In this document: in pieces, positions 12,079 through 22,619 of the stretch | How positions within the stretch are numbered: position 1 is the stretch's first letter | Layout of the letters: every line of letters starts with the position of its first letter | DNA from: Pantoea agglomerans NBRC 102470 | GTDB taxonomy: Bacteria > Pseudomonadota > Gammaproteobacteria > Enterobacterales > Enterobacteriaceae | DNA: 64,000 nt | Assembly (NCBI RefSeq): GCF_001598475.1 | Contig: NZ_BCZA01000001.1 | Span: 62,001-126,000 of the forward strand | Reading direction: 5' to 3' | The notes under the pieces: generated by a model | Database searches by the model: none | What the model saw: only the letters and a program-made list of their open reading frames with translations | What the model was told of the DNA's origin: nothing | Made by a program: the position numbers and the translations under genes

Positions 12079-12627
12079 ATGTCTACTATTGATTCTTTTC
12101 GTCGCAAACTACTGCTGTGCGGTAGCGCCGCCGCCGGTCTGGCATTATTACCCGCTTCTGCAAGGGCCTCGCTTTCTACCTCTCGCCCGCGTGTATTGAT
12201 GCTTAATAATCTTCATACCGGTGAAACCCTTAAAACTGAGTTTTTTAATGGTAAGAGTTACGACAAGGATGAGTTGTCACGATTAAATCACTTTTTCCGT
12301 GACTATCGCGCCAATAAAGTGAAAAGCATCGATCCGCACCTGTTTGATCAAATCTTCCGCCTGCAGGCGCTGCTGGGAATGCGTAAACCGATACAGCTGG
12401 TTTCGGGCTACCGTTCACTGGCAACCAACAACATGTTACGTGAGAGCGGTCCTGGGGTGGCAAAGCACAGCTATCATACCAAAGGCCAGGCAATGGATTT
12501 CCATATCGAAGGGGTTTCTCTGGCCAATGTACGCAAAGCGGCGTTATCTCTGCGTGCGGGTGGTGTAGGATATTATCCCCGCAGTAACTTTGTACATATT
12601 GATACCGGGCCGATCAGGCACTGGTAA
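12079..12627 (+). CDS. mepK: Peptidoglycan L,D-endopeptidase MepK (YcbK), Tat substrate
   Basis: Zinc metallopeptidase of the M15A family that cleaves 3-3 cross-links and helps open the sacculus during growth. The N-terminus has a twin-arginine signal (SFRRKLLLCGSAAAGLAL, cleavage after the ASARA region). Zinc-site residues are visible in HSYHTKGQAMD (His133 and Asp140) and in FVHIDTG (His173), at the same positions as in the E. coli protein. At 182 residues it is full length. It lies 185 bases after ldtD, so the maker and the cutter of the same bond are neighbours. Confidence 0.95.
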   Translation: MSTIDSFRRKLLLCGSAAAGLALLPASARASLSTSRPRVLMLNNLHTGETLKTEFFNGKSYDKDELSRLNHFFRDYRANKVKSIDPHLFDQIFRLQALLGMRKPIQLVSGYRSLATNNMLRESGPGVAKHSYHTKGQAMDFHIEGVSLANVRKAALSLRAGGVGYYPRSNFVHIDTGPIRHW

Positions 12628-12666
12628 TGACACCGGCAACGCTGCGTGAGCCGGTCATGGAGCGTT

Positions 12667-13296
12667 ATGAATTACCACATTATTCCTGTTACCGCCTTTG
12701 CCCAGAACTGTTCAGTTATCTGGTGCGAGTCCACTCGTGAAGCCGCGCTGGTTGATCCAGGCGGCGATGCCGATCTGATCAAAGAGACGCTGGAACAACG
12801 CCAGCTTAAACCTTCCCAGATTCTGCTGACTCATGGACACCTTGATCATGTCGGGGCCGCCGTCGAGCTGGCTGCCTTCTGGCAGATTCCGATTGTCGGA
12901 CCGCAAAAGCGTGATGCATTCTGGCTGGAAGCGCTGCCTACCCAGAGCCGGATGTTCGGACTTGATGAATGCGCGCCTTTTACCCCCGATCGCTGGCTGG
13001 AAGAGGGGGAGAGCGTACAGGTAGGGCTGACCACGCTGGAAGTCCTGCACTGTCCGGGCCATTCGCCTGGCCACGTGGTGTTCTTCGATTGGCCAGGACG
13101 GTTACTGATTTCAGGTGACGTGATTTTTAATGGTGGTGTGGGACGCACAGACTTCCCGCAGGGCGATCATCAGCAGTTAATCGATGCTATCCGCACGAAA
13201 CTGCTGCCGCTGGGCGATGATGTCACTTTTCTGCCCGGTCACGGCCCGATTTCTACGCTGGGGCATGAACGCATCAGCAATCCTTTCCTGCAATAA
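12667..13296 (+). CDS. gloC: Hydroxyacylglutathione hydrolase GloC (YcbL), type II glyoxalase
   Basis: Metallo-beta-lactamase-fold hydrolase that releases D-lactate from S-lactoylglutathione in methylglyoxal detoxification. The metal motif THGHLDH is at residues 55-61, and later ligands lie in [16 protein letters not shown] and PGHGP. The start at 12667 (MNYHIIPV) matches the family and has GGAGCG before it; the upstream codon at 12646 would add seven unrelated residues. The product is 209 residues. It is 39 bases downstream of mepK and may share its transcript. Confidence 0.93.
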   Translation: MNYHIIPVTAFAQNCSVIWCESTREAALVDPGGDADLIKETLEQRQLKPSQILLTHGHLDHVGAAVELAAFWQIPIVGPQKRDAFWLEALPTQSRMFGLDECAPFTPDRWLEEGESVQVGLTTLEVLHCPGHSPGHVVFFDWPGRLLISGDVIFNGGVGRTDFPQGDHQQLIDAIRTKLLPLGDDVTFLPGHGPISTLGHERISNPFLQ

Positions 13297-13322
13297 AAAA
13301 TGGGCCAGCAGGCCCATTTTTC
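13295..13322. terminator. Bidirectional terminator between gloC and aspC
   Basis: A perfect inverted repeat AAAAATGGGCC-AGCA-GGCCCATTTTT that provides a T-run in both directions. It begins at the gloC stop and lies 17 bases from the aspC stop. Confidence 0.93.
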
Positions 13323-13338
13323 AATTCGGTCATCCTGC

Positions 13339-14529
13339 TTACAGCACGGCGACAATGGCTTCGCACAGCGCCGACATATTGTCTGGCGTCATGCCCGCCA
13401 CATTCACCCGCCCTGAGTTCACCGCGTAGACGCCAAACTCTTCACGCAGGCGAATGACCTGCTCTTTGGTTAAGCCACTGAACGAGAACATGCCGTTCTG
13501 CTTAATAATAAAGCTGAAGTCGCGCTGTGCGCCTTTCTCCGCCAGCGTGTTTACGAAGAGCTGGCGCATGCGCTGAATGCGCTGACGCATGTCCGACAGC
13601 TCCTGCTCCCAGATGGTACGCAGGGTATCGTTGCCCAGAATGGTGGCGACGATGGCGGCGCCATGTGCCGGCGGATTGGAGTAGTTGGCGCGAATGGTGT
13701 ACTTCACCTGACTGAACGCGGTATCAGCCACGCTCGCATCGGCGGCAACCAGCGTGATGGCACCGACACGCTCGTTATACAGGCCGAAATTCTTGGAGTA
13801 AGAGCTGGCGACGATCAGTTCCTGATGCGAGGCGGCAAAAATACGCAGGCCTTCAGCATCTTCCTCCAGACCACGGGCAAAACCCTGGTAAGCGAAGTCG
13901 AACAACGGCAGCCAGCCGTTGGCCTGTGACAGCTGCGCCAGCTGTTGCCACTGCTCAGCGGTCGGGTCGATACCGGTCGGGTTATGGCAGCAGCCGTGGA
14001 ACAGCACCACGTCGCCTGGCTGAACCTGCTGCAGTGACGCCAGCATACCATCGAAATCGAGTGTATGGTTTGCCGGGTCGTAATAGTGGTATTCACAGAC
14101 CTCAAGACCGGCAGCGTTAAACACGTTGTTGTGATTCGGCCAGCTTGGATTGCTGATCCAGACCCGCTTCACCGATGTTTGCGTGGCGAGGAAATCGGCT
14201 GCAACGCGTAGCGCGCCTGTGCCACCCGGTGTCTGAGCCGTGCGAGCGCGGCCAGCGGTGATTAGCGGGCTCTGGTTGCCAAACAGCAGGGCCTGTGTGC
14301 AACGGGCAAAATCAGCCAGACCATCAATACTGAGATAGTTTTTGGTGGTTTCATTTTCCAGCAGATATTGCTCAGCTTTTTTAACACTGGTCAGCACCGG
14401 GGTCTTGCCGGTTTCGTCTTTATAGACGCCAATGCCCAGATTGATTTTTTCCGGGCGGTCGTCAGCACGAAACAGATCGGCCAGCCCAAGAATAGGATCG
14501 GCGGGTGCAGCAGAGATCGATTCAAACAT
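13339..14529 (-). CDS. aspC: Aspartate aminotransferase
   Basis: Pyridoxal-phosphate enzyme that exchanges amino groups between aspartate/oxaloacetate and glutamate/2-oxoglutarate; it also accepts aromatic amino acids. At 396 residues it has the length of E. coli AspC. The N-terminus [16 protein letters not shown] is typical, and the cofactor lysine is Lys246 in [16 protein letters not shown]. It lies downstream of the porin gene on the same strand, separated by a terminator. Confidence 0.96.
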   Translation of the reverse strand: MFESISAAPADPILGLADLFRADDRPEKINLGIGVYKDETGKTPVLTSVKKAEQYLLENETTKNYLSIDGLADFARCTQALLFGNQSPLITAGRARTAQTPGGTGALRVAADFLATQTSVKRVWISNPSWPNHNNVFNAAGLEVCEYHYYDPANHTLDFDGMLASLQQVQPGDVVLFHGCCHNPTGIDPTAEQWQQLAQLSQANGWLPLFDFAYQGFARGLEEDAEGLRIFAASHQELIVASSYSKNFGLYNERVGAITLVAADASVADTAFSQVKYTIRANYSNPPAHGAAIVATILGNDTLRTIWEQELSDMRQRIQRMRQLFVNTLAEKGAQRDFSFIIKQNGMFSFSGLTKEQVIRLREEFGVYAVNSGRVNVAGMTPDNMSALCEAIVAVL

Positions 14530-14717
14530 GTGTCAGGTCCATTAGCGTGAACTTTAGCGAAAAGAGCTCTCAGGTTAGCGTCCGGCCAGACAAATGCCAA
14601 CCGTTTGCGAGACAAATTCATACATTTTGCAGGGCGGATTGCGCGACGGGGAAATGCAGTGATTAAAGCGGGGTAACGGCGCGGGGAAAAACGCACCTGT
14701 TGGGAATAGCAGCCATA

Positions 14718-14745
14718 AAAAAACGGGGACTTAGCCCCGTTTTTA
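14718..14745 (-). terminator. Rho-independent terminator of the porin gene
   Basis: On the minus strand a stem ACGGGG/CCCCGT with a 6-base loop is followed by seven T residues, 20 bases past the porin stop. Confidence 0.88.
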
Positions 14746-14763
14746 AACATGTTTAAAGCGGAA

Positions 14764-15870
14764 TTAGAACTGGTAAACCAGGCCTACACCAACAATGTCG
14801 TCTGTGTTCAGATTCAGTGGGTTGTTGTCATCCAGCTGGTTGATTTTGTAATCAACATAGGTAGACATGTTTTTGTTGAAGTAGTAAGTCGCGCCAACGT
14901 CGATGTATTTGTACAGGTCAGCATCGCCGATACCTTCGATATCTTTGCCTTTCTGCTGCACGTATGCAACGGATGGACGCAGACCGAAGTCGAACTGGTA
15001 TTGAGCAACTAATTCAATAGTCTGGCTCTTATTGGCAAATGCAGTCACTGAGTCGGTAGTGTTAGCTACAGGGATGCCGATAACGGAAGAGTTACGGCCC
15101 TCACCGTACAGCGCTGCCAGGTAAACGTTGTTCGCATCATATTTCAGCGCGGTTGCCCAGTTCTCAGCACGTTTGCCCTGACCAACTACGTTACCATTCA
15201 CAGCAACACCCGCTGCCTGCGAATTTGTACGGTCGCTGCTGCTATACGCACCAACAATGCCTACACCAATTGGTAAGGTATATGAAGTTGAGAATGCATA
15301 GCCGTCACCGTTAGCACGATCGATTGCGGTACGTTCGTTTTTACCCTGATACTGAGCAGCAAAGTCCCAGCCATCAACCAGGCCGAAGAAGTTGGTGTTG
15401 CGGTAGGTCAGCAGGCCGGTGCTACGACCGTTCATAAAGCTGTCTGAGCCGCCCCAGTCACCACCAAATACTGGCAGCATATCGGTCCAGCCGATTGCAT
15501 CGTAAACCAGACCGTAGTTACGGCCGTAGTCGATTGAACCGGCATCGCCGAATTTCAGACCCGCGAAGCCCAGACGGGTTTTGGTGCCGTCCCGTGCGTC
15601 ATCACCTTCAGATTTGTTCGCCTGAATGTTGTATTCCCACTGGCCGTAACCGGTCAGCTGGTCATTAATCTGGGTTTCGCCTTTGAAGCCGAAGCGCACA
15701 TAAGTCTGATCGCCATCATCACCAGCGCTATCAGAGAATTGGTGACGCGCATCCACTTTACCGTACAGGTCCAGTTTGTTGCCGTCTTTGTTATAGATTT
15801 CTGCAGCGTTTGCTGCGCCAGCTACTAACAGAGCAGGGATAACCACTGCAAGAATATTGCGCTTCATCAT
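14764..15870 (-). CDS. ompF: OmpF/OmpC-type general porin
   Basis: Trimeric 16-strand outer-membrane porin for small hydrophilic solutes. The precursor is 368 residues with signal peptide [22 protein letters not shown], and the mature N-terminus [17 protein letters not shown] is characteristic. The strand-rich body ends in the outer-membrane sorting signal VGLVYQF with a terminal phenylalanine. The loop containing [11 protein letters not shown] corresponds to constriction loop 3. Its position between aspC and asnS is that of ompF in E. coli, which favours the symbol; sequence alone does not separate OmpF from OmpC function. Two adjacent ATG codons are possible starts. Confidence 0.9.
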   Translation of the reverse strand: MMKRNILAVVIPALLVAGAANAAEIYNKDGNKLDLYGKVDARHQFSDSAGDDGDQTYVRFGFKGETQINDQLTGYGQWEYNIQANKSEGDDARDGTKTRLGFAGLKFGDAGSIDYGRNYGLVYDAIGWTDMLPVFGGDWGGSDSFMNGRSTGLLTYRNTNFFGLVDGWDFAAQYQGKNERTAIDRANGDGYAFSTSYTLPIGVGIVGAYSSSDRTNSQAAGVAVNGNVVGQGKRAENWATALKYDANNVYLAALYGEGRNSSVIGIPVANTTDSVTAFANKSQTIELVAQYQFDFGLRPSVAYVQQKGKDIEGIGDADLYKYIDVGATYYFNKNMSTYVDYKINQLDDNNPLNLNTDDIVGVGLVYQF

Positions 15871-15989
15871 TATTCATTACCCTCATTGGAGTTATTTGTA
15901 CACCTGCCACTGCCGTCAAGAAACCTTTACGGGAACCCTGAACGAAGTTTGGTGTCTTCCTGTGTCTGCACGCATCTTTCCATCCCACC

Positions 15990-16070
15990 CGCCGTAATTC
16001 TAGCGCTTAAATGCTACTAAACTCGTAATCTTGTTTCAGTAAGAAAATATGTATTACAAAATGTAAAAAA
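15990..16070 (-). promoter_or_regulatory. Porin promoter region with OmpR-like boxes
   Basis: The 301-base porin-asnS gap holds this region. On the minus strand 16070-16043 reads TTTTACATTTTG followed by TAATACATATTTTC, closely resembling the OmpR site F1 of E. coli ompF (TTTACTTTTG and GTTACATATT). Further towards the gene, TAGAAT is a plausible -10 with no good -35, as expected for an activator-dependent promoter. The spacing to the porin start (about 175 bases) suits an OmpR-controlled porin with a leader. The assignment is by motif resemblance only. Confidence 0.65.
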
Positions 16071-16107
16071 CACGGAACTTTGTGAGAGAACTCAAAATTT
16101 ACAAAAA

Positions 16108-16133
16108 TAAAAAAAGGCCGGCAGTGCCGACCT
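16108..16133 (-). terminator. Rho-independent terminator of asnS
   Basis: On the minus strand, GGTCGGCACTGCCGGCC forms a stem with one mismatch and a 3-base loop, followed by a run of seven T residues, 40 bases past the asnS stop. Confidence 0.85.
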
Positions 16134-16171
16134 CGTTATATATATGAATTTCTTATATTTAATGCCGAATA

Positions 16172-17572
16172 TCAGAAACTCGCGTTGCGTGGGGTGCGCG
16201 GGAAGGGGATTACGTCCCTGACATTTTGTACGCCGGTGACATAGGCGATTAAACGTTCAAAGCCTAATCCAAAGCCAGAATGTGGCACGGTACCGTAGCG
16301 ACGCAGGTCACGATACCACCAGTAATCTTCTTTATTCAGACCCATCTCTTCCAGACGCGCATCCAGGACATCCAGACGTTCTTCACGCTGTGAACCGCCA
16401 ATGATCTCACCAATGCCTGGCGCCAGAACATCCATCGCCGCCACGGTTTTGCCATCGTCATTCAGGCGCATATAGAACGCTTTAATGTCTTTCGGATAGT
16501 TTTTCACCACCACCGGCGCTTTAAAGTGTTTCTCGGCCAGGTAACGCTCATGCTCAGAGGAGAGGTCAATACCCCAGGAAACCGGGTTTTCGAAGGTCTG
16601 ACCGCAGTTCATCAGGATCTCAACCGCATCGGTATAATCCACCTGCGCGAAATCGGTGGTGATGAAACGCTGCAGACGCTCAACCGCCTCTTTATCTACC
16701 CGCTCAGCAAAGAAGGCCATGTCATCGGCACGCTCTTCCAGCACCGCGTTGAAGACATACTTCAGCATTGATTCGGCCAGTGCAGCGGCATCATCCAGTG
16801 AGGCAAAAGCGATTTCCGGCTCCAGCATCCAGAATTCCGCCAGATGGCGGCTGGTGTTGGAGTTCTCTGCGCGGAACGTCGGACCGAAGGTGTAGATCTT
16901 CGACAGGGCGCTGGCATAGGTTTCGCCATTCAGCTGACCTGAAACGGTCAGGAACGCCTCTTTACCAAAGAAATCTTCGCTGAAGTCAACTTTGCCCTGA
17001 TCGTTACGCGGCAGATTTTCCATATCCAGCGTAGAGACTCGGAACATTTCGCCGGCACCTTCGGTATCGGAGGCGGTAATCAGCGGAGTCGAGACCCAGA
17101 AATAGCCATTTTCATGGAAGAAGCGATGCAGCGCCTGCGCCAGGGTGTGGCGAACGCGGGCGACCGCGCCAATCAGGTTGGTGCGCGGACGCAGGTGAGC
17201 TACTTCGCGCAGATACTCGATACTGTGGCGTTTCGCCGCCATCGGGTAGCTGTCGGGATCTTCCACCCAGCCCACGACTTCCAGGCTGGTCGCCTGAATC
17301 TCAAACGCCTGGCCCTGACCCGGCGAGGCCACCACTTTACCGGTGACGATAACGGAACAGCCCGTGGTCAGACGCAGCACTTCATCCTGATAATTATTCA
17401 GAGAATTATTGACGACAGCCTGAACGGGATTAAAGCAGGAGCCGTCATAGACAGCGATGAAGGAAAGACCGGCTTTGGAATCTCTTCGGGTACGCACCCA
17501 ACCACGTACGGTGACTTCACTGTCAACCGCGACGCGACCGTGCAGTACGTCCGCTACAGGCACTACGCTCAT
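16172..17572 (-). CDS. asnS: Asparaginyl-tRNA synthetase
   Basis: Class IIb aminoacyl-tRNA synthetase charging tRNA-Asn. The 466-residue product has the N-terminal OB-fold anticodon-binding domain ([19 protein letters not shown], about residues 18-36). The catalytic domain carries motif 2 around [20 protein letters not shown] and the C-terminal motif 3 [15 protein letters not shown]. Length and ends match E. coli AsnS. It has its own terminator before the porin promoter region. Confidence 0.97.
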   Translation of the reverse strand: MSVVPVADVLHGRVAVDSEVTVRGWVRTRRDSKAGLSFIAVYDGSCFNPVQAVVNNSLNNYQDEVLRLTTGCSVIVTGKVVASPGQGQAFEIQATSLEVVGWVEDPDSYPMAAKRHSIEYLREVAHLRPRTNLIGAVARVRHTLAQALHRFFHENGYFWVSTPLITASDTEGAGEMFRVSTLDMENLPRNDQGKVDFSEDFFGKEAFLTVSGQLNGETYASALSKIYTFGPTFRAENSNTSRHLAEFWMLEPEIAFASLDDAAALAESMLKYVFNAVLEERADDMAFFAERVDKEAVERLQRFITTDFAQVDYTDAVEILMNCGQTFENPVSWGIDLSSEHERYLAEKHFKAPVVVKNYPKDIKAFYMRLNDDGKTVAAMDVLAPGIGEIIGGSQREERLDVLDARLEEMGLNKEDYWWYRDLRRYGTVPHSGFGLGFERLIAYVTGVQNVRDVIPFPRTPRNASF

Positions 17573-17697
17573 AAATATCTCTCTATATAGAAGAAGTGAG
17601 TAAAAAGTTGCCCCATCCGGGGTTTTGCTATGTTACTTGCGAGTCTTCAGGAAACAAGCAAAATTCAGGGGGAAAGCAGATTTATTACAGCAGAGGC

Positions 17698-17715
17698 GGG
17701 GCGTATCAACGCCCC
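17698..17715 (-). other. Stem-loop between pncB and asnS
   Basis: A perfect 7-bp stem GGGGCGT/ACGCCCC with a 4-base loop lies 14 bases after the pncB stop. It has no T-run, so it may be a weak terminator or an mRNA-end stabiliser. Confidence 0.4.
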
Positions 17716-17728
17716 GATAAGAAGAGGA

Positions 17729-18934
17729 TTAACTCGCTTTTTTCACCAGCGGCAGATCAAAAGCTTTACGCAGGGCTCTGACAAAGGCTTTATCCTGGCA
17801 GATAGTTTTGCCCGGGCTGTCTGAGAGTTTCGCCACCGGCTTGCCATTGCACTGCACCAGTTTGATAACGATGTTAAGTGGCGTCACGCCCGGAATATCG
17901 CAGGTGAGGCGGGTACCGATGCCGAACACGACGTTAGTCCGCTGGCCAAAGTGGCGGTAAAGCGCCAGCGCTTTGTCGAGATTCAGGTTGTCAGAAAAGA
18001 CCAGGTGTTTGCTTTGCGGATCGATACCCAGCTTCTGGTAGTGGGCGAGTGCTTTCTCGCCCCATTCGACCGGATCGCCGGAGTCGTGGCGCAGTCCCTG
18101 GTAGCGGCGGGCAAACACCGGGCCGAAATCGCGCAGAAAGGCGTCCATGGCGATGCAATCGGTGAGGGCGATGCCCAGCTTATCGTCATACTCATCCAGC
18201 CACGCCTGCAGCGCCGCGCGCTGGCTGTTGGCCAGTACCGGACTGATCTGCTGGAAGGCCTGGAACCACTCGTGCGCCTGTGTTCCCACCGGCGTCAGTG
18301 ACAGACGGCGCGCCAGATCATAATTACTGGTGCCAATCAGCCATGGGAAATCCTGTTTCAGCGTTGAGACGATCGACTGCTGCACATCCTGCGAATAGCG
18401 ACGACGGGTGCCGAAATCCATCAGGCGGAAGCGTGACATATCAAGGTCAGCCACCTGGCCTTTAAAGTCGCCGAGTTTCTGATGTAAGTGGTCAAGTGCC
18501 TGCTGAGTAGTGACCTGCGGCGTGCGATGACGATGCACAATCTCACTGATCAGCGCCAGCAGCGGCACCTCCCACATGATCACTTCTCGCCACGGCCCCT
18601 GAATACGGAGTTCCAGCTTGCCATGATGATTGCGCACCTCAACCTGATCCGGGTTATAGCGGAACTGGCGTAACCAGCTGAGGTAATCCTGCTGGAAGAA
18701 GGGAAGGTGAGACAACCAGGTCGCTTCATCATCAGTCAGCGCCAGGTGTTGCATTGCGGTTATCGCGTCACGAATTTCGTCAGCGTAGAGACCCAGCAGT
18801 TCGTCGCCGCGGCAGCGAAACTCCGCCGCCACCGTTATGTCATGATAGCGGTGGAAAACGGCCTGCTGCATATGGAGCTTATAGGCGTCCGTATCCAGCA
18901 GCGAGGTCAGTATCGGGGAAGCATGTCCTGTCAT
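17729..18934 (-). CDS. pncB: Nicotinate phosphoribosyltransferase
   Basis: Converts nicotinate and PRPP to nicotinate mononucleotide with ATP, the salvage entry to NAD. The 401-residue product aligns throughout with E. coli Pnc[17 protein letters not shown] contains the histidine that is phosphorylated in the catalytic cycle, and the C-terminus [14 protein letters not shown] is conserved. The start at 18934 ([19 protein letters not shown]) is preferred by alignment; an in-frame ATG at 18949 would add five residues, and neither has an ideally spaced ribosome site. Transcribed divergently from pepN. Confidence 0.95.
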   Translation of the reverse strand: MTGHASPILTSLLDTDAYKLHMQQAVFHRYHDITVAAEFRCRGDELLGLYADEIRDAITAMQHLALTDDEATWLSHLPFFQQDYLSWLRQFRYNPDQVEVRNHHGKLELRIQGPWREVIMWEVPLLALISEIVHRHRTPQVTTQQALDHLHQKLGDFKGQVADLDMSRFRLMDFGTRRRYSQDVQQSIVSTLKQDFPWLIGTSNYDLARRLSLTPVGTQAHEWFQAFQQISPVLANSQRAALQAWLDEYDDKLGIALTDCIAMDAFLRDFGPVFARRYQGLRHDSGDPVEWGEKALAHYQKLGIDPQSKHLVFSDNLNLDKALALYRHFGQRTNVVFGIGTRLTCDIPGVTPLNIVIKLVQCNGKPVAKLSDSPGKTICQDKAFVRALRKAFDLPLVKKAS

Positions 18935-19118
18935 GGCGCGTTTCAGCATCCTGTTCGGTGGCGCAGAGCCCGGTGTTGTACACAGTCATAAAGACGCAAA
19001 AGTATAATTCACTATCTGAAGCCGATCACAGCATATTTCAGACGGGCGGGTCGAGGCCAATCTGTGCCATTGTTAACAAAGTGTAGCCATTTCACCCTTT
19101 AGGTGCATTGTGCGTGGC

Positions 19119-19138
19119 AAGCTTGTAGTAACAAGCTT
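19119..19138. repeat. Perfect palindrome in the pepN leader
   Basis: AAGCTTGT-AGTA-ACAAGCTT, an 8-bp inverted repeat with a 4-base loop, ends 39 bases before the pepN ATG inside the 243-base pncB-pepN divergent gap. It could be a 5'-leader hairpin or a regulator site. No known operator is recognised. Confidence 0.6.
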
Positions 19139-19177
19139 AGACTTTGCCGGTAAACTTATAACAACGCGAGACGCAAT

Positions 19178-21793
19178 ATGACGCAACAGCCCCAAATCAA
19201 GTATCGCCACGACTACCGTGCGCCTGAGTACACCATCACCGATATCGATTTAACTTTTGAACTGGATGCGTCCACCACTCGTGTAACGGCCATCAGCCAG
19301 GTTAAACGACTGGGCGACAGCCAGGCTGAGCTGCGACTGGACGGCGAAGCGTTAACGCTGATTGCGCTGGAGGTCGACGGGCAAGCCTGGACGGCCTTCC
19401 GTGAAGAAGAGGGCGCACTGGTCATCAGCCAGCTGCCGGAAAGCTTCACCCTGAAAATTATTAACGATATTCACCCGGATCAGAATACCGCGCTGGAAGG
19501 GCTGTATAAATCGGGCGAGGCGCTCTGCACCCAATGTGAGGCTGAAGGCTTCCGTCATATTACCTGGTATCTCGATCGCCCCGACGTGCTGGCGCGCTTT
19601 ACCACCACCATTTATGCCGACGGTGAGCGCTATCCATTCCTGCTCTCCAACGGTAACCGGATTGACAGCGGCCGGGATGAGCAGGGTCGCAGCTGGGTGA
19701 AGTGGCAGGATCCGTTCCCGAAACCCTGCTACCTGTTTGCGCTGGTGGCGGGCGATTTCGACGTGCTGCGCGACAGCTTCACCACCCGTTCAGGACGTGA
19801 TGTGGCGCTGGAGATCTTCGTCGATCGCGGTAACCTCGACCGTGCCGACTGGGCGATGACCTCGCTGAAAAACAGCATGAAGTGGGATGAAGAGCGTTTC
19901 GGTCTGGAGTATGACCTCGACATCTTTATGATCGTGGCGGTGGACTTCTTCAACATGGGCGCCATGGAGAACAAAGGCCTTAACGTCTTCAACGCCAAAT
20001 ATGTGCTGGCTAAAGCGGAAACGGCGACGGACAAAGATTACCTGGGCATTGAAGCGGTTATCGGTCACGAATATTTCCATAACTGGACCGGTAACCGCGT
20101 GACCTGCCGCGACTGGTTCCAGCTCAGCCTGAAAGAGGGACTGACGGTGTTCCGCGATCAGGAGTTCAGCTCTGATCTGGGTTCACGTGCGGTGAACCGC
20201 ATTGATAACGTGCGTATCGTACGCGGTGCGCAGTTCGCCGAAGATGCCAGCCCGATGGCACACCCGATCCGTCCGGATCAGGTCATCGAGATGAACAACT
20301 TCTATACCCTGACGGTGTATGAAAAAGGGTCAGAAGTGATCCGTATGATGCATACCCTGCTGGGTGAAGAGAATTTCCAGAAGGGCATGAAGCTCTATTT
20401 TGATCGCCACGACGGCAGCGCCGCCACCTGTGATGATTTTGTTCAGGCGATGGAAGATGCCTCGAATGTTGACCTGTCGCAGTTCCGCCGCTGGTACAGC
20501 CAGTCCGGTACGCCAGTGCTGACGGTGCGCGACGATTACAACCCGGAGCTGGAGCAGTATACGCTGCACGTCACGCAGCACACGCCTGCGACTGCCGATC
20601 AGAAAGAGAAGCTGCCGCTGCATATCCCGCTGGATATTGAACTCTATGATGGCGAAGGCAAGGTGATCCCGCTGCAGAATAATGGTCATCCGGTACATCA
20701 TGTGCTGAATGTGACCGAGGAGTTCCAGACCTTTATTTTCGATAATGTCTACTTCCAGCCAGTGCCGTCGCTGCTGCGCGAATTCTCTGCCCCGGTGAAG
20801 CTCGATTACAAATGGAGTGATGCTCAGCTCACCTTCCTGATGCGTCATGCACGCAACGACTTATCCCGCTGGGATGCGGCTCAGAGCCTGCTGGCGACCT
20901 ATATCCGTCTGAATGTCGCCCGCTATCAGCAGGGCCAGCATCTGTCACTGCCGCTGCATGTGGCCGATGCCTTCCGCGCGGTGCTGCTGGATACCGACTG
21001 CGACCCGGCACTGACCGCGCTGATTCTGACGCTGCCGTCGGAAAATGAGATTGCCGAGCTGTTTGATACTATCGATCCGCAGGCGATTGCGCTGGTGCGT
21101 GACGCGCTGCAACGCACGCTGGCACGCGAACTGGCCGATGAGTTTTTTGCGATCTACAACGCCAATCAGCAGCCTGAATACCGCGTCGAGCATGACGCGA
21201 TTGGTCAGCGCAGCCTGAAAAATATCTGCCTGACCTATCTCGCCTTCAGCGATGCGCAGCTGGCGGATAAACTGGTGCAGACGCAGTATCACCAGGCGAC
21301 CAACATGACCGATGCGCTGGCGGCGCTTTCTGCTGCGGTTGCGGCACAGTTACCGTGCCGTGATGCGCTGCTGGCAGCTTACGATGAGCGCTGGCATCAG
21401 GATGGTCTGGTGATGGACAAATGGTTTGTGCTGCAGGCGACCAGTCCGGCCGCTAACGTGATGCGCAATGTGCGTCAGCTTCTGAACCATCGCTCCTTCA
21501 CCATGAGTAATCCGAACCGTGTTCGCTCGCTGGTGGGTGCCTTTGCCTCGGCTAACCCGGCCGCCTTCCATGCTAAAGATGGCAGCGGTTATAAGTTCCT
21601 GGTGGAGATGCTTACCGACCTCAACACCCGCAATCCGCAGGTTGCGGCGCGGATGGTGGAGCCGCTGATTCGCCTGAAACGTTATGACGAAGGCCGTCAG
21701 GCGATGATGCGCCAGGCGCTGGAGCAACTGCTGGAGCTGGATAAACTCTCTGGCGACCTCTACGAGAAAATTACCCGGGCACTGAACGCCTGA
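19178..21793 (+). CDS. pepN: Aminopeptidase N (M1 family)
   Basis: Broad-specificity zinc aminopeptidase, the main cytoplasmic aminopeptidase of enterobacteria in late peptide breakdown. The 871-residue product shows the substrate motif GAMENKG and the zinc site HEYFH at residues 297-301 with the third ligand Glu320 in SLKEGLTVF, at the same positions as in E. coli. The long C-terminal helical domain is complete, ending EKITRALNA. It is monocistronic: divergent from pncB and closed by a strong terminator. Confidence 0.97.
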   Translation: MTQQPQIKYRHDYRAPEYTITDIDLTFELDASTTRVTAISQVKRLGDSQAELRLDGEALTLIALEVDGQAWTAFREEEGALVISQLPESFTLKIINDIHPDQNTALEGLYKSGEALCTQCEAEGFRHITWYLDRPDVLARFTTTIYADGERYPFLLSNGNRIDSGRDEQGRSWVKWQDPFPKPCYLFALVAGDFDVLRDSFTTRSGRDVALEIFVDRGNLDRADWAMTSLKNSMKWDEERFGLEYDLDIFMIVAVDFFNMGAMENKGLNVFNAKYVLAKAETATDKDYLGIEAVIGHEYFHNWTGNRVTCRDWFQLSLKEGLTVFRDQEFSSDLGSRAVNRIDNVRIVRGAQFAEDASPMAHPIRPDQVIEMNNFYTLTVYEKGSEVIRMMHTLLGEENFQKGMKLYFDRHDGSAATCDDFVQAMEDASNVDLSQFRRWYSQSGTPVLTVRDDYNPELEQYTLHVTQHTPATADQKEKLPLHIPLDIELYDGEGKVIPLQNNGHPVHHVLNVTEEFQTFIFDNVYFQPVPSLLREFSAPVKLDYKWSDAQLTFLMRHARNDLSRWDAAQSLLATYIRLNVARYQQGQHLSLPLHVADAFRAVLLDTDCDPALTALILTLPSENEIAELFDTIDPQAIALVRDALQRTLARELADEFFAIYNANQQPEYRVEHDAIGQRSLKNICLTYLAFSDAQLADKLVQTQYHQATNMTDALAALSAAVAAQLPCRDALLAAYDERWHQDGLVMDKWFVLQATSPAANVMRNVRQLLNHRSFTMSNPNRVRSLVGAFASANPAAFHAKDGSGYKFLVEMLTDLNTRNPQVAARMVEPLIRLKRYDEGRQAMMRQALEQLLELDKLSGDLYEKITRALNA

Positions 21794-21798
21794 TAATT

Positions 21799-21832
21799 AA
21801 AAAGGGGAGTGTCTGAGACACTCCCCTTTTTT
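21799..21832. terminator. Bidirectional terminator between pepN and ssuB
   Basis: An uninterrupted stem AAAAGGGGAGTGTC/GACACTCCCCTTTT with loop TGA and T-runs on both strands. It overlaps the ssuB stop codon by two bases, so it serves both convergent genes. Confidence 0.94.
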
Positions 21833-22619
21833 AGCGCTGCTGCGCGAAACGAACCGGCTGCGGTTGCTCCGTACGCTGCATGACCCGATCCAGTACCTCT
21901 GCTTCCAGCTCGGCCAGCCGCGCCGATCCGCGGCGGCGGGGACGGGGCAGATCCACCAGCAGATCCAGCCCGATTTGACCCTCTTCGATCAACAGCACGC
22001 GATCTGCCATCACCACCGCTTCACTGACATCATGCGTGACCAGCAGTACGGTAAAGTGATGCTGCTGCCACAGTGACTCAATCAATCCCTGCATTTCAAT
22101 GCGGGTCAGGGCATCCAGCGCCCCCAGCGGTTCATCCAGCAGCAGTAAACCGGGCCGGTGGATCAGCGCTCTGGCCAGTGCGACGCGCTGTTTCTGGCCG
22201 CCGGAGAGGGCGGCTGGCCACTCATCAGCCCGATCGGCGAGGCCTACCGCCGCCAGCGCATCCAGCGCCGCGCTGCGCCATTCGCGTCCGCGCAGACCCA
22301 GCCCGACGTTATCGATCACTTTTTTCCACGGCAGCAGTCGCGCATCCTGAAACATCAGGCGGGTATCTTCACGTGCCGACTGCAGCGGCGCATTGCCTGC
22401 CAGCAGTTCACCGCTGGAGCTCTGTTCGAGACCGGCCAGCAGGCGCAGCAGCGTGCTTTTGCCACAGCCGCTGCGACCCACCACCGCCACAAACTGACCT
22501 GAGGGAATATGCAGGTCAATCTTATTCAGAATGGTGCGGCTGCCATACTGTTTGCTGACGCCGTTAACGCCAACCGGGGTGCCGGTGTTAAGGCGCGCCG
22601 GTGAGAGAGTCTGACTCAT
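21831..22619 (-). CDS. ssuB: Alkanesulfonate ABC transporter ATP-binding protein
   Basis: ATPase of the SsuABC importer for aliphatic sulfonates. The 262-residue product has Walker [10 protein letters not shown] at residues 48-56, the signature [13 protein letters not shown], Walker [13 protein letters not shown] and the H-loop [10 protein letters not shown]. It is the last gene of the ssuEADCB operon. Its start overlaps the ssuC stop by 4 bases. Confidence 0.95.
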   Translation of the reverse strand: MSQTLSPARLNTGTPVGVNGVSKQYGSRTILNKIDLHIPSGQFVAVVGRSGCGKSTLLRLLAGLEQSSSGELLAGNAPLQSAREDTRLMFQDARLLPWKKVIDNVGLGLRGREWRSAALDALAAVGLADRADEWPAALSGGQKQRVALARALIHRPGLLLLDEPLGALDALTRIEMQGLIESLWQQHHFTVLLVTHDVSEAVVMADRVLLIEEGQIGLDLLVDLPRPRRRGSARLAELEAEVLDRVMQRTEQPQPVRFAQQR

